Below are positions 47,136 to 54,592 of a DNA stretch of 64,000 nt, one piece after another. The stretch is from a virus: positions 1 to 64,000 of IMG/VR virus record IMGVR_UViG_3300047470_000272; one strand, 5' to 3'. The notes below the pieces were generated by a model. It saw only the letters and a list, made by a program, of their open reading frames with translations, did not search any database and was not told the origin of the DNA. Position 1 is the first letter of the stretch. Each line of letters starts with the position of its first letter. Made by a program: the position numbers and the translations under genes.

Positions 47136-47821
47136 GCGATACCTATGAACTGATCGACGCCGCCACCGAGTACGCCAAGAGCTACGAGGACGACGACCGC
47201 GAGTGCATCCAGACCGACGTCATGAACGCGTTCTATCAAGGCTCGGCCTGGCGCCAGAAGCAGGACGCCTGGCCCGAGGACATGACCGCACCAAGGCGCA
47301 CCGCCTACCCGGCCAGCTTCACGCAGGGCGAGGGCGGCGCCTGGATTGTGCAGTTCCGCGACGTGCCCGAAGCGCTCACGCAGGGCGAGACGCTGGACGA
47401 TGCGATCGCAATGGCCGCTGACGCGCTGGGCACGGCCCTCGACTTCTACTTCGAGGACAACCGCCTGCCCGCGCTGCCGTCGGCTGTACAGGTCGGCGAG
47501 TGCCTGATCCCGCTGCCGCTCGAATCGGACCTGCTGCTGACCCAGCGGACCCTGGCCGCGCTGCGCAAGGCGGCCTCGCCGATCTCGTTATGGTGGGCGA
47601 TGTTCGCGGCCCAGGAGGAGCTGGCCGGCGCGCCGATCCCGGACGAGGCCACGATCCTGCACTTCATGGGGTCGGGCGCAAGCACGATGGTGCTGGCGCG
47701 CGACTGGCGAAACTTCGAGGATGCACTGGGCGCCGCGGCCGGGCTGCAGCTGAGCGACGCCGAGCGGGCCGAGATCGAGCGGATGCGCGCGCACTTCGCC
47801 GACGACGAGGAGCCATCATGA
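47132..47821 (+). CDS. HicB-like domain protein, 229 aa
   Basis: Residues ~58-125 form a HicB fold: YPASFTQGEGGAWIVQFRDV, PEALTQGETLDDAIAMAADA, LGTALDFYFEDNRLPALPSA. Flanking parts are a helical N-terminus and a C-terminal helix-rich segment with ISLWWAMFAAQEELAG. HicB normally neutralises HicA mRNA interferase; no HicA gene is adjacent, so this is an orphan, perhaps an anti-toxin decoy or a structural relative. Confidence 0.6.
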   Translation: MSDTYELIDAATEYAKSYEDDDRECIQTDVMNAFYQGSAWRQKQDAWPEDMTAPRRTAYPASFTQGEGGAWIVQFRDVPEALTQGETLDDAIAMAADALGTALDFYFEDNRLPALPSAVQVGECLIPLPLESDLLLTQRTLAALRKAASPISLWWAMFAAQEELAGAPIPDEATILHFMGSGASTMVLARDWRNFEDALGAAAGLQLSDAERAEIERMRAHFADDEEPS

Positions 47822-48084
47822 CATACCCGTTCCGCAAGTACCCCGGCTACCACGGCGTGTTCACGCGCGACCAGGCCCCCGGCGCGCTGGCCAGCGGCAC
47901 CCGCATCATGAAGGCCAGCTCCGAGGAGGGCGATGCCCACCCGGATGGCGCGCTCGGCACCGTGCTGGGCAGCATGTCGCACCCCGAGGTCCAGAACGGC
48001 GCCGTGATGTACTTCATCGAATGGGACGCCAGGCCAAAGGTCGCCATCGCCACCATCGGCGTCAAGGTGGTGCCCGCACCATGA
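47818..48084 (+). CDS. Hypothetical protein, 88 aa
   Basis: The sequence begins MTYPFRKYPGYHGVFTRDQA and ends VKVVPAP, with GTRIMKASSEEGDAHPDGAL and VMYFIEWDARPKVAIATIG. It looks like a small beta barrel (SH3-like). It is coupled by four-base overlaps to both neighbours. Function unknown. Confidence 0.6.
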   Translation: MTYPFRKYPGYHGVFTRDQAPGALASGTRIMKASSEEGDAHPDGALGTVLGSMSHPEVQNGAVMYFIEWDARPKVAIATIGVKVVPAP

Positions 48085-48335
48085 CCGCGTCGATCTGCCC
48101 CTGCTGCGACGAGGAGGTGCTCGACACCGACCGCCGCGCCCCATCCTATGGCCAGCCGGTCCACTACGAGTGCGGCCTGCGCGCCGCGCTCGGCTCGCTC
48201 GGCCACCAGAGACGCCGCTGCTCGTGCTATGGCGGCGAGGAGGAGGACCCGCCGGGTCTGACCCGGCGCCAGGCCGCGATGGCGGCCACGTTGTACTTTC
48301 ACCTGGGCCGCGTGCCCGACCATTTTAATAATTGA
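48081..48335 (+). CDS. Zinc-ribbon protein, 84 aa
   Basis: The product has CPCCDEEVLDTD, YECGLRAALGSLGHQ and CSCYGGEEE, enough Cys for a treble-clef or ribbon zinc site. The C-terminus is helical (TRRQAAMAATLYFHLGRVPD). ATG 48081 overlaps the preceding stop. Function unknown. Confidence 0.55.
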   Translation: MTASICPCCDEEVLDTDRRAPSYGQPVHYECGLRAALGSLGHQRRRCSCYGGEEEDPPGLTRRQAAMAATLYFHLGRVPDHFNN

Positions 48336-48354
48336 TAAACCCTGACCACGAACC

Positions 48355-48705
48355 ATGACCCGCTCCCCCCACGCCGCCGCACTGGCCGATGTGCTCCCTT
48401 TGATCGAATCGCTCGAACTTCCCTACCTTGAATCGCTGCAGCAGCTGCTGGCCGACCATATCGCCAAGCGGCGGGTCGACCTGGTCGCCGAGGCCCGCGC
48501 GAAAATCGCCCGCATCGCCGCCGACATCGGCCTGCCGCCCGAGGAGATCCTGGCGGCGGGCAAGCCGCGCCGCTGTTTCCCCACTGCCGGCGTGCCGAAA
48601 TACCGCGACCCGGAAACCGGCAAGACGTGGAGCGGCATGGGCACCATTCCGATGTGGATTCGGGGCAAAGACCGGGAACAGTACCGGATTGGCGGTGAAG
48701 CATGA
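48355..48705 (+). CDS. H-NS-like protein A, 116 aa
   Basis: An N-terminal helical oligomerisation region (YLESLQQLLADHIAKRRVDL, VAEARAKIARIAADIGLPPE) and a C-terminal DNA-binding motif VPKYRDPETGKTWSGMGTIP followed by MWIRGKD match the H-NS family (conserved KYRxPxxGxTWSGxGxxPxWI). H-NS proteins bind AT-rich DNA in the minor groove and silence it. Phage and plasmid copies can moderate host responses or silence their own late genes. It overlaps the second copy by four bases. Confidence 0.85.
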   Translation: MTRSPHAAALADVLPLIESLELPYLESLQQLLADHIAKRRVDLVAEARAKIARIAADIGLPPEEILAAGKPRRCFPTAGVPKYRDPETGKTWSGMGTIPMWIRGKDREQYRIGGEA

Positions 48706-49172
48706 GCGACCTGCACCGTAACTACCAGGCCTACCAGGAGCTGCAGAACCAGATCCGCGCGCTGCAGGAGAAAGCCACGTTGCTGATGATGGAGGGCCGC
48801 GCCGCCGCCATCACCGACATCAAGGCCCTGATCGCCGCCTACGAGCTGACCGCCGAGGAACTCGGCTATCCGCCGCCCCCAAGCCTGCCGAAGCGCGAGA
48901 GGAAACCCGAGAAGAAGCGCGACCGCACGCCGAAGGGCGCACCGAAGTACAGGGACCCCGAGAGCGGCGCCACCTGGACCGGCAGTGGCCGCACTCCGAA
49001 CTGGATCGCCGGCCGCGACTGGGACGACTTCCTGATCGAGAAGCCGGCGCCCGCCGGCTACGCGCCGACGGCATCGCCCGCCGTGGACGCCAGCCACGCG
49101 GTGCACCAGATGGCGTCCGCCGGCCCGGCGCTGCCGGTGGCGGCCTGGCCAGATCCGCGCCAGACCAGCTGA
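48702..49172 (+). CDS. H-NS-like protein B, 156 aa
   Basis: A second H-NS-like protein with its own N-terminal helix (YQELQNQIRALQEKATLLMM, ITDIKALIAAYELTAEELGY), a basic linker (RERKPEKKRDRTPKG) and the DNA motif APKYRDPESGATWTGSGRTP then NWIAGRD. It is longer than protein A, with a disordered tail. Two tandem H-NS-like genes directly upstream of trfA are unusual; they may form hetero-oligomers or act on different targets. Confidence 0.85.
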   Translation: MSDLHRNYQAYQELQNQIRALQEKATLLMMEGRAAAITDIKALIAAYELTAEELGYPPPPSLPKRERKPEKKRDRTPKGAPKYRDPESGATWTGSGRTPNWIAGRDWDDFLIEKPAPAGYAPTASPAVDASHAVHQMASAGPALPVAAWPDPRQTS

Positions 49173-49225
49173 GACACACCCGGGCCACGTCCTGGCCCGC
49201 CTGACAACGCAACGATAGGACGACC

Positions 49226-50260
49226 ATGCCGGACGATTCCACGCCGCAGCAGCGCGCGCTCGACCTGAAAACCAAGGCCCGGACGATGGAGGCCGAACTG
49301 AAACGGTTCGCCCCGGTCCAGCTGCCGTACTGGCACGACGAGGTGCGGGCGATCGCCAACGAGCTGACCCGCTGCGCCCTGATCTCGACCAAGACGGGCG
49401 GCGCCCCGCGCCGCTACTACCACAACGAGCGGCTGTTCACGCTCGGCGGCGACGACGCGGCCGTCACCATGACCGGCGAGGAGATCCGCGGCCAGGACTG
49501 GAAGGTGTTTCTCACGCTGGCGCACCTGGCGCGCGAGCACAAGCTGGGCGGCCTGGTGGTGCGGGTGAAAAGCTCGACCATCTGCAAGCTCAACAAATGG
49601 CAGACCCGCCAGGTCTACTACACCGAGATCTACAACTCGATCCTGCGGCTGTCGGGCGTGTCGCTGATGATCTACTCGCGCCGCCTGACCAAGATGCGCG
49701 CCTACGAAAAGGCGCGCGCCGCCGTCGGCTCGGTGGAAATGCTGGCCGCCATGTACGACGAGATCCGCGCGATCGAGGAGCAGGACCTGGCCGCCACCGA
49801 CGTCTCGGGCATGCAGCTGCGCATGGTCGACAGCGGCGTGCGTTTCACCGGCGGCAAGACCCCGGTCGACGACGTCCCGCAGGGCGACCTCGAGTGGGAG
49901 ATCCCGATGGACCCGAACATGATCCTGCTGTTCGCCAAGGAGTGGCTGACGCTGGTGTCGGAGAGCGCGCAAAGCGAGATGTCGACCGGCGCCGGCATCC
50001 TGCAGGCCTACTACGGCGGCCACAAGAATCCCAACGACGTCAAGGTGAGCACACTGGCCAAGCTGCTGCAGCTGACCTGCTCGCCCAAGGAGCAGAAACG
50101 CATCGTCAAGCAGCGCCTGCAGGAGCTGGTCGAGCACAAGGTGCTGGTGCGGTTCTGGTTCAGCCAGGGCAAGGAGGGCGAACTGGTGCACGTCGAGCGC
50201 GCGAAATGGGACGGCAACGGCGACCGGAACGACGCGCCGGCCGAGGGAAAAGCGGCGTGA
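49226..50260 (+). CDS. trfA: TrfA-like plasmid replication initiator
   Basis: The 344-residue protein resembles TrfA of RK2/IncP plasmids: FAPVQLPYWHDEVRAIANEL, TRCALISTKTGGAPRRYYHN, then EIRGQDWKVFLTLAHLAREH, winged-helix segments (VVRVKSSTICKLNKWQTRQV, YYTEIYNSILRLSGVSLMIY), and a C-terminal domain. It would bind iterons, melt the origin and load the host helicase with DnaA. Its gene ends at the first DnaA box of the origin. Length matches TrfA. Confidence 0.85.
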   Translation: MPDDSTPQQRALDLKTKARTMEAELKRFAPVQLPYWHDEVRAIANELTRCALISTKTGGAPRRYYHNERLFTLGGDDAAVTMTGEEIRGQDWKVFLTLAHLAREHKLGGLVVRVKSSTICKLNKWQTRQVYYTEIYNSILRLSGVSLMIYSRRLTKMRAYEKARAAVGSVEMLAAMYDEIRAIEEQDLAATDVSGMQLRMVDSGVRFTGGKTPVDDVPQGDLEWEIPMDPNMILLFAKEWLTLVSESAQSEMSTGAGILQAYYGGHKNPNDVKVSTLAKLLQLTCSPKEQKRIVKQRLQELVEHKVLVRFWFSQGKEGELVHVERAKWDGNGDRNDAPAEGKAA

Positions 50261-50278
50261 GCAGTCAGTTTATCCACA

Positions 50279-50410
50279 GTAAACGACCCACCGGGCATGG
50301 TAAACGACACACCGGAGCAGGGTCCTCAAGGGTAAACGACACACCGGGCAGCGCAAACGACACACCGTTTTGGGTAAACGACACACCGTTTACGGTAAAC
50401 GACACACCGG
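50279..50410 (+). repeat. TrfA iterons
   Basis: Six copies of GTAAACGACACACCGG or near variants start at 50279, 50300, 50332, 50353, 50374 and 50395. Four of the five steps are 21 bp and one is 32 bp, so sites lie on one face of the helix. All point the same way. RK2 iterons are 17 bp with about 22-bp spacing. Confidence 0.92.
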
Positions 50411-50552
50411 GCCATGTTGATAAGCGGCTACATATCAACAGTTTACGCGACTTATCCACACCCCCATAAACCTTCTTTTGAACCTTCTTATAAACCCAAG
50501 GGGGTAGTTATCCACAAATGGTGCTCTCAAGCATGCACAGTATGCAAGGTTC

Positions 50553-50591
50553 ATTAAAGTCGCCTTTAAGGAATCGTTAACTGAAACTTTA
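50553..50591 (+). promoter_or_regulatory. Operator-like cluster next to oriV
   Basis: ATTAAAGTC with CTTTAAGGAATC and TGAAACTTTA repeat the half-sites of the immunity operators; CTTTAAGGAATC is an exact 12-base match to 36344-36355, and TGAAACTTTA to 36339-36348. It lies between the main iteron array and the gene at 50850, suggesting that the phage repressor binds here. Confidence 0.55.
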
Positions 50592-50798
50592 GGCAAACGA
50601 CACACCTTCGTGAAAGTCTCACGACCTTGTAGGAACGAACCTACAAAAACTCACGAAATGTAACAACTGTTCAAAATCGTTTCCGTAGCTAAATTTTTGA
50701 TTTGAAAAACAAAATCAACCCCGAGCGTGCAGTGAATGATGTTTACAATCTGCAACACCGGGTTTATAGGTCGACTTAAAAAAAAAGAACAAATGCGT

Positions 50799-50838
50799 TG
50801 GAATCCAGGACACTTTTCGCTACAGTGGAATTCCAAAC
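50799..50838 (+). promoter_or_regulatory. Promoter with inverted repeat for the repeat-protein gene
   Basis: TTGGAA (50799-50804), a 16-bp spacer and TACAGT (50821-50826). Arms TTGGAAT-CC and GG-AATTCCAA surround the promoter and may be an operator. It lies 24 bases before ATG 50850. Confidence 0.45.
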
Positions 50839-50849
50839 AGTAAATAACC

Positions 50850-53126
50850 ATGCTTCCCATGACCAAAAAGAACTGGACTGACACTGAGCTGGACTGCCTC
50901 GCGTGGAATCTCATGGAGCGTTACCCGGAGCGCGGCTTCGCCTCTGTCAAGCAACCGTACGACATCAACCTGTCCGACGTCGAGTTCACCCCAGTTCTCC
51001 AGGCCTGTCTGCCGCCAGAACGGCACGGCGTGCGTCCGAAGCTCAGCCGGATCAAGCGCGACCTGGTGAAAGCGTTCGACAGGGTAGCGGTCCCTGCGCA
51101 GAGCACGGAGCAGACAGCGCAGGGGCAGGGCGAGGAAGGAGCAGGCACTGCCCGCGTGCGGTGGGGACAGGATGACTGGCGGTTCTGTGCGCTGGCCCTG
51201 CACACGATGTGCCCGGAGCTGGACCTGGTGAACGCCCCGGACCTCTCGAAAGTCACGCTGCATCAACTCAATCTGGCCGCCTCGGCGATGGAGCAGGGCC
51301 GGCAGCGCAAGTTCAAGCGCCTGGCCGACGCCGCCGACCGGCTGGCCCAGGTCTACAAGCAGGCACGAGAAAACCGCGACCCGTTCTACTTTGGCCGGCC
51401 CGAACAGGGCGACACCCCGGCCGAGACGGCCGACACCGATGCCGCCGTCGCCCCGCAGGCAACCCCCGAGGAGCCGCCACAGGCCGCGCAGCTGGCCGAG
51501 ACACCCGAGACTGCACCGGCCCCGGAAAAACTGCCTGACGCCCCGGCGCCGGTCCTCCCTGCGCCCGTGCGGCCCCAGATCTACTGGACCGCCGACGAAT
51601 ACAAGGCGATCGCCGCCGAACTGCGCAGAACCTGGCCGCGCGCGCTCGAGGACGGCTTCCTGCCGGGCCTGAACATCACCGACCTGAACATTGCGATCCG
51701 CAAGGCACTGCCGCCGGAACGCCAGCGCCGCATGGCCAACCAGGCCCATATCCGCTCGTTCGGCAACCGCCTGCGGGACGCGCTGGCCGGCAAACCGATC
51801 TGGACCGCCGAGCAGTTCAAACAGCATGAGGAAGCAACCCAGGCCCCCGTCGCTGCCGTGGCCCCGCCAGCCGTGGAGCCGGCCCCGGCACCCGCGCCGG
51901 ACCCGGTGCAGGACTTCCGGTCCGGCCCGCGCGTGTTCTGGTCGGCCGAGGAGTGGGACACGCTGATCCGCCTGCTGTACGCGAAGTATCCGCAGGTCGA
52001 GGCACGCTTCCGCGACCTGACGCTGAGCATGCTCAACGACACGGCCCAGCGCATGGAGCGCCCGCGCCGCTTCTTCTCGGTGGCCGCCACCCTGAAACAC
52101 CTGGAACCGGCCGTGGCGCGCGTCAAGCAGGCCGCGGGCAGTGCGCAGCCCGAACCCCTACCTGCAGCAGCGGCCGAGCCGACCCCGGCCCCGGCGCCGC
52201 CGAACGAGAAGGCCGACAAGCTGTTCGTCAAGATCGAATGGACCCGCCAGGAGTGGCTCCTGATCGCCGAGGAGCTGCACAAGCTGTTCCCGGCCCATAA
52301 CTACCCCTACGGCCAGAGCCTGGTCGGGCTGGACACCGACGACGTCGCTTTCGCGCAGCAACGCGTGCTGCCGCTGGAACGCCAGCGCCGGCACCTGAAA
52401 GTGGTGTCGTTCTCGACCCTGCGCGCGCCGCTCGAACGCGCCTTTGCCGACCTGCACGCGGTTCTCGAAGGCAAGCCGCCGGCGTGCGTCCTGGTGCCGG
52501 CCGCCGCGCCCGCGCCCGCCGCGGTGGTGGAGACCGCGCCGCCGGTCGCCCCCGTTGCCGCCATTCCGGCATCGGTGCCCGCCGTGAACCCGTACGAGGC
52601 CGCTTTTGCCCCGCTGATGGCCCTGCTGGGCGCGGAGGTCGCCAAGCACCTCGGCCCGATGATCCAGACGATGGTCGAGCAGGCAGTGGCGAAGCTGCCG
52701 GCGCCGGTCGTGAACGTGGCCGCGGCGCCGGCCGCAGCACCGGGCTTCGCGGCGCCGCACCTGGTGGCGGCCAGCGCGCCGCCGAAGAACTACGGTGACG
52801 AAAAGCCGCGCGTCGAGAAAACCCGGCGCCTGGTGGTGGGCATCCTGGTCAACCGCGAGAAGCAGTACAAGGACGAGCTGGAACGCACCTTCCCGATGGT
52901 CGAGATCCGGCTCGCGCACTGCGACGAGAAGGGGTCGCTGGAGCGCTTCGTCAACGTCGACAGGATGATCGGCATGGAACGCTTCGTGAATCACACCACG
53001 ACCGGCAAGATCAAGAAGCTGGTCGGCGACCGCTACGTGGCGTGCAACGGCGCCATGAGCGAACTCAAGCGCATCATCAGCATGTGGCTGGCCTCGCAGG
53101 GTATCCAGCTGGGGCAGGTGGCGTGA
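50850..53126 (+). CDS. Five-repeat SANT-like protein with C-terminal DUF2325-like domain, 758 aa
   Basis: Five modules begin with an aromatic/Trp pair and a helix ending in an aromatic-Pro step: about residues 8-79 (NWTDTELDCLAWNLMERYP), 104-170 (RWGQDDWRFCALALHTMCP), 245-312 (YWTADEYKAIAAELRRTWP), 363-428 (FWSAEEWDTLIRLLYAKYP), 463-535 (EWTRQEWLLIAEELHKLFP). Three share LPPERQRR or LPLERQRR-like turns. Ala/Pro linkers separate them. Residues ~655-752 (RRLVVGILVNREKQYKDELE, YVACNGAMSELKRIISMWLA) match the C-terminal domain of the protein upstream of parA. I do not know this protein. Position next to oriV suggests a role in replication, partition or copy control. ATG 50859 is an alternative start. 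Confidence 0.75.
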   Translation: MLPMTKKNWTDTELDCLAWNLMERYPERGFASVKQPYDINLSDVEFTPVLQACLPPERHGVRPKLSRIKRDLVKAFDRVAVPAQSTEQTAQGQGEEGAGTARVRWGQDDWRFCALALHTMCPELDLVNAPDLSKVTLHQLNLAASAMEQGRQRKFKRLADAADRLAQVYKQARENRDPFYFGRPEQGDTPAETADTDAAVAPQATPEEPPQAAQLAETPETAPAPEKLPDAPAPVLPAPVRPQIYWTADEYKAIAAELRRTWPRALEDGFLPGLNITDLNIAIRKALPPERQRRMANQAHIRSFGNRLRDALAGKPIWTAEQFKQHEEATQAPVAAVAPPAVEPAPAPAPDPVQDFRSGPRVFWSAEEWDTLIRLLYAKYPQVEARFRDLTLSMLNDTAQRMERPRRFFSVAATLKHLEPAVARVKQAAGSAQPEPLPAAAAEPTPAPAPPNEKADKLFVKIEWTRQEWLLIAEELHKLFPAHNYPYGQSLVGLDTDDVAFAQQRVLPLERQRRHLKVVSFSTLRAPLERAFADLHAVLEGKPPACVLVPAAAPAPAAVVETAPPVAPVAAIPASVPAVNPYEAAFAPLMALLGAEVAKHLGPMIQTMVEQAVAKLPAPVVNVAAAPAAAPGFAAPHLVAASAPPKNYGDEKPRVEKTRRLVVGILVNREKQYKDELERTFPMVEIRLAHCDEKGSLERFVNVDRMIGMERFVNHTTTGKIKKLVGDRYVACNGAMSELKRIISMWLASQGIQLGQVA

Positions 53127-53500
53127 TGCACTACATTCTGACCAAGGACCGCCAGGTGGTTGCCTGCGCCGACCTGCAGGAGTGGGCGATCGTCTGGGGC
53201 ACGACCAGCAACCAGATCGCGCGCACCGTCCTCGGCCGCGCCGTCGTCTCGACCGTGTTCCTCGGACTGGACCACAGCTTCACCGGCGGCCCGCCGGTGC
53301 TGTTCGAGACCATGATCTTCGAGCGGCACCGCCCGCGCGAATACATGGAGCGCTACTGCACCATCGAGGAGGCCGAACGCGGCCACAGGAGGGCCGTGTA
53401 CCACGTCGACCAGCTGCTGCGCAAAGCCAGCCTCTCCTCGACCAGCCGCAACGCCCGCGAAGGTCGGTTCATGACCCGGCGCGCAAAGGCCCACGCATGA
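53126..53500 (+). CDS. Hypothetical protein, 124 aa
   Basis: The protein starts MHYILTKDRQVVACADLQEW and has VSTVFLGLDHSFTGGPPVLF, ETMIFERHRPREYMERYCTI. The 'STVFLGxdHxfxxgPPxLFETMhF' phrase is a common phage protein of unknown function. It overlaps the large repeat gene by one base and ends basic. Confidence 0.65.
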   Translation: MHYILTKDRQVVACADLQEWAIVWGTTSNQIARTVLGRAVVSTVFLGLDHSFTGGPPVLFETMIFERHRPREYMERYCTIEEAERGHRRAVYHVDQLLRKASLSSTSRNAREGRFMTRRAKAHA

Positions 53501-53730
53501 GCGCGCCGTACTTTGTCGCGCTGTGCAACGGCTTCGTGCAGCTGGACGACGAGCAGTCGTCACCTGAGGACCAGGTACGCTTTACGATCGTCCACAACGT
53601 GCGCCTGGCCACCTGCTTCAACAGCTTTCAGGAGGCCGACGACTTCGGCAACTGGGCCGTCGAGTTCCTGCCGCGCGGCCTGCGCTATTTCGCCATCCTA
53701 CAATCGACCATTGGAGGCAGTCATGCCTGA
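53497..53730 (+). CDS. Hypothetical protein, 77 aa
   Basis: The product is MSAPYFVALCNGFVQLDDEQ followed by VRFTIVHNVRLATCFNSFQE and a short helical tail. It appears beta-rich. Its start overlaps the previous stop. Function unknown. Confidence 0.55.
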   Translation: MSAPYFVALCNGFVQLDDEQSSPEDQVRFTIVHNVRLATCFNSFQEADDFGNWAVEFLPRGLRYFAILQSTIGGSHA

Positions 53731-53750
53731 CCAATGGGAGCAGATCCACT

Positions 53751-54377
53751 ATGGCAGACCTTGAGAAAATCCGTGCCGCCGAGAACGATCCGGCGCGCCA
53801 TGAACACGCGGTCCGGGTGACGCAGGAGATCAACCGGCGCCTCGACCTGGCCAGCATGAACGCGCTGGCCAACCAGGCCAGGGCGGCGAAAAGCCCCAAG
53901 GCGAAAGTGATCCTGCTGCAGAAAGCGGCCGACAAGTTCGGCGAGGCGGCAAGCGGCCTGGTGCCGTGCCGCAAAGGCTGTAGCCACTGCTGTCACATGG
54001 CGACGATGATCCACCTGGACGAAGCGAAGGCGATCGCCGCCGCCACCGGGGCGAAGATGGTCACGCCCAAGGCGTTCAACGTCGACCTGCAGTACGTCGA
54101 CAAGATCCGCGCCAGGTACGACGGGGTCGCGTGCCGCTTCCTCGTGAATGGCGCCTGCTCGATCTACGCCCAGCGCCCGCTGGCCTGCCGCATCCACGTC
54201 GTGGTCGACGTCGATAACACGCTGTGCGAGATCGTGCCGGGCCAGAAGATCCGCCTGCCGATGATCGACACCCGCGAATTCGACTGGGCGATCTCGATGG
54301 CGTGGGGCGGCCCGCTGGAAATGAAGTACGCCGACATCCGCGAATTTTTCCCACCGAAACCGGACAAGACAAAATGA
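53751..54377 (+). CDS. YkgJ-like cysteine-cluster protein, 208 aa
   Basis: The C-terminal two-thirds carry the YkgJ-type motif: VPCRKGCSHCCHMATM (CxxxCxxCC), then GVACRFLVNGACSIYAQRPL and ACRIH. These Cys residues probably bind a metal or Fe-S cluster. The N-terminal ~70 residues are helical. The family is usually bacterial; a copy in a phage-plasmid accessory operon is unusual. Function is unknown even for chromosomal members. Confidence 0.7.
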   Translation: MADLEKIRAAENDPARHEHAVRVTQEINRRLDLASMNALANQARAAKSPKAKVILLQKAADKFGEAASGLVPCRKGCSHCCHMATMIHLDEAKAIAAATGAKMVTPKAFNVDLQYVDKIRARYDGVACRFLVNGACSIYAQRPLACRIHVVVDVDNTLCEIVPGQKIRLPMIDTREFDWAISMAWGGPLEMKYADIREFFPPKPDKTK

Positions 54378-54592
54378 TCCATACCGAAAAGAACCCCGGC
54401 AAGTACGACGACCTGTGCACGGAGGTGCGCGCGAAAGCCGAAGCGCTCGGCGCCGTCGTCATCGTCCTGAGCGGCAACAAGGGCCACGGCTTTTCCGTGC
54501 AGGCCCCGCCCGAGGTGCTGTTCACGCTGCCGGGCATGCTCGAGACGATGGCCGCCGAGATCCGCCGCGACCTGAAAGGCCGCGCGTCGTGA
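54374..54592 (+). CDS. Small phage protein, 72 aa
   Basis: The sequence MIHTEKNPGKYDDLCTEVRA, GAVVIVLSGNKGHGFSVQAP and LPGMLETMAAEIRRDL fits a small conserved phage family with 'GKYDDLxTxVRE...GxGFSVQ...LPxxLExxAxxIR'. Role unknown. Coupled to both neighbours. Confidence 0.65.
   Translation: MIHTEKNPGKYDDLCTEVRAKAEALGAVVIVLSGNKGHGFSVQAPPEVLFTLPGMLETMAAEIRRDLKGRAS

Larger units (their letters stand above)
50261..50610 (+). other. Plasmid origin of replication (oriV)
   Basis: The region holds three perfect DnaA boxes TTATCCACA (50270, 50452, 50508), a main array of six iterons, one more iteron at 50593-50608, and an AT-rich stretch 50465-50495 with repeated AACCTTCTT that may melt first. The order initiator gene, DnaA boxes, iterons, AT-rich zone is the RK2 pattern. 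From 50610 to 50798 I see only a 7-bp hairpin TTGTAGG/CCTACAA (50627-50646). Confidence 0.88.

Noticed and set aside
50279-50410. CRISPR-like direct repeats
   Set aside because: Repeat units are 16 bp with only ~5-bp gaps, next to trfA and DnaA boxes, and without cas genes. They are iterons.
53723-53764. 13-residue open frame between two accessory genes
   Set aside because: Too short to support, and it overlaps the start of the cysteine-cluster gene.
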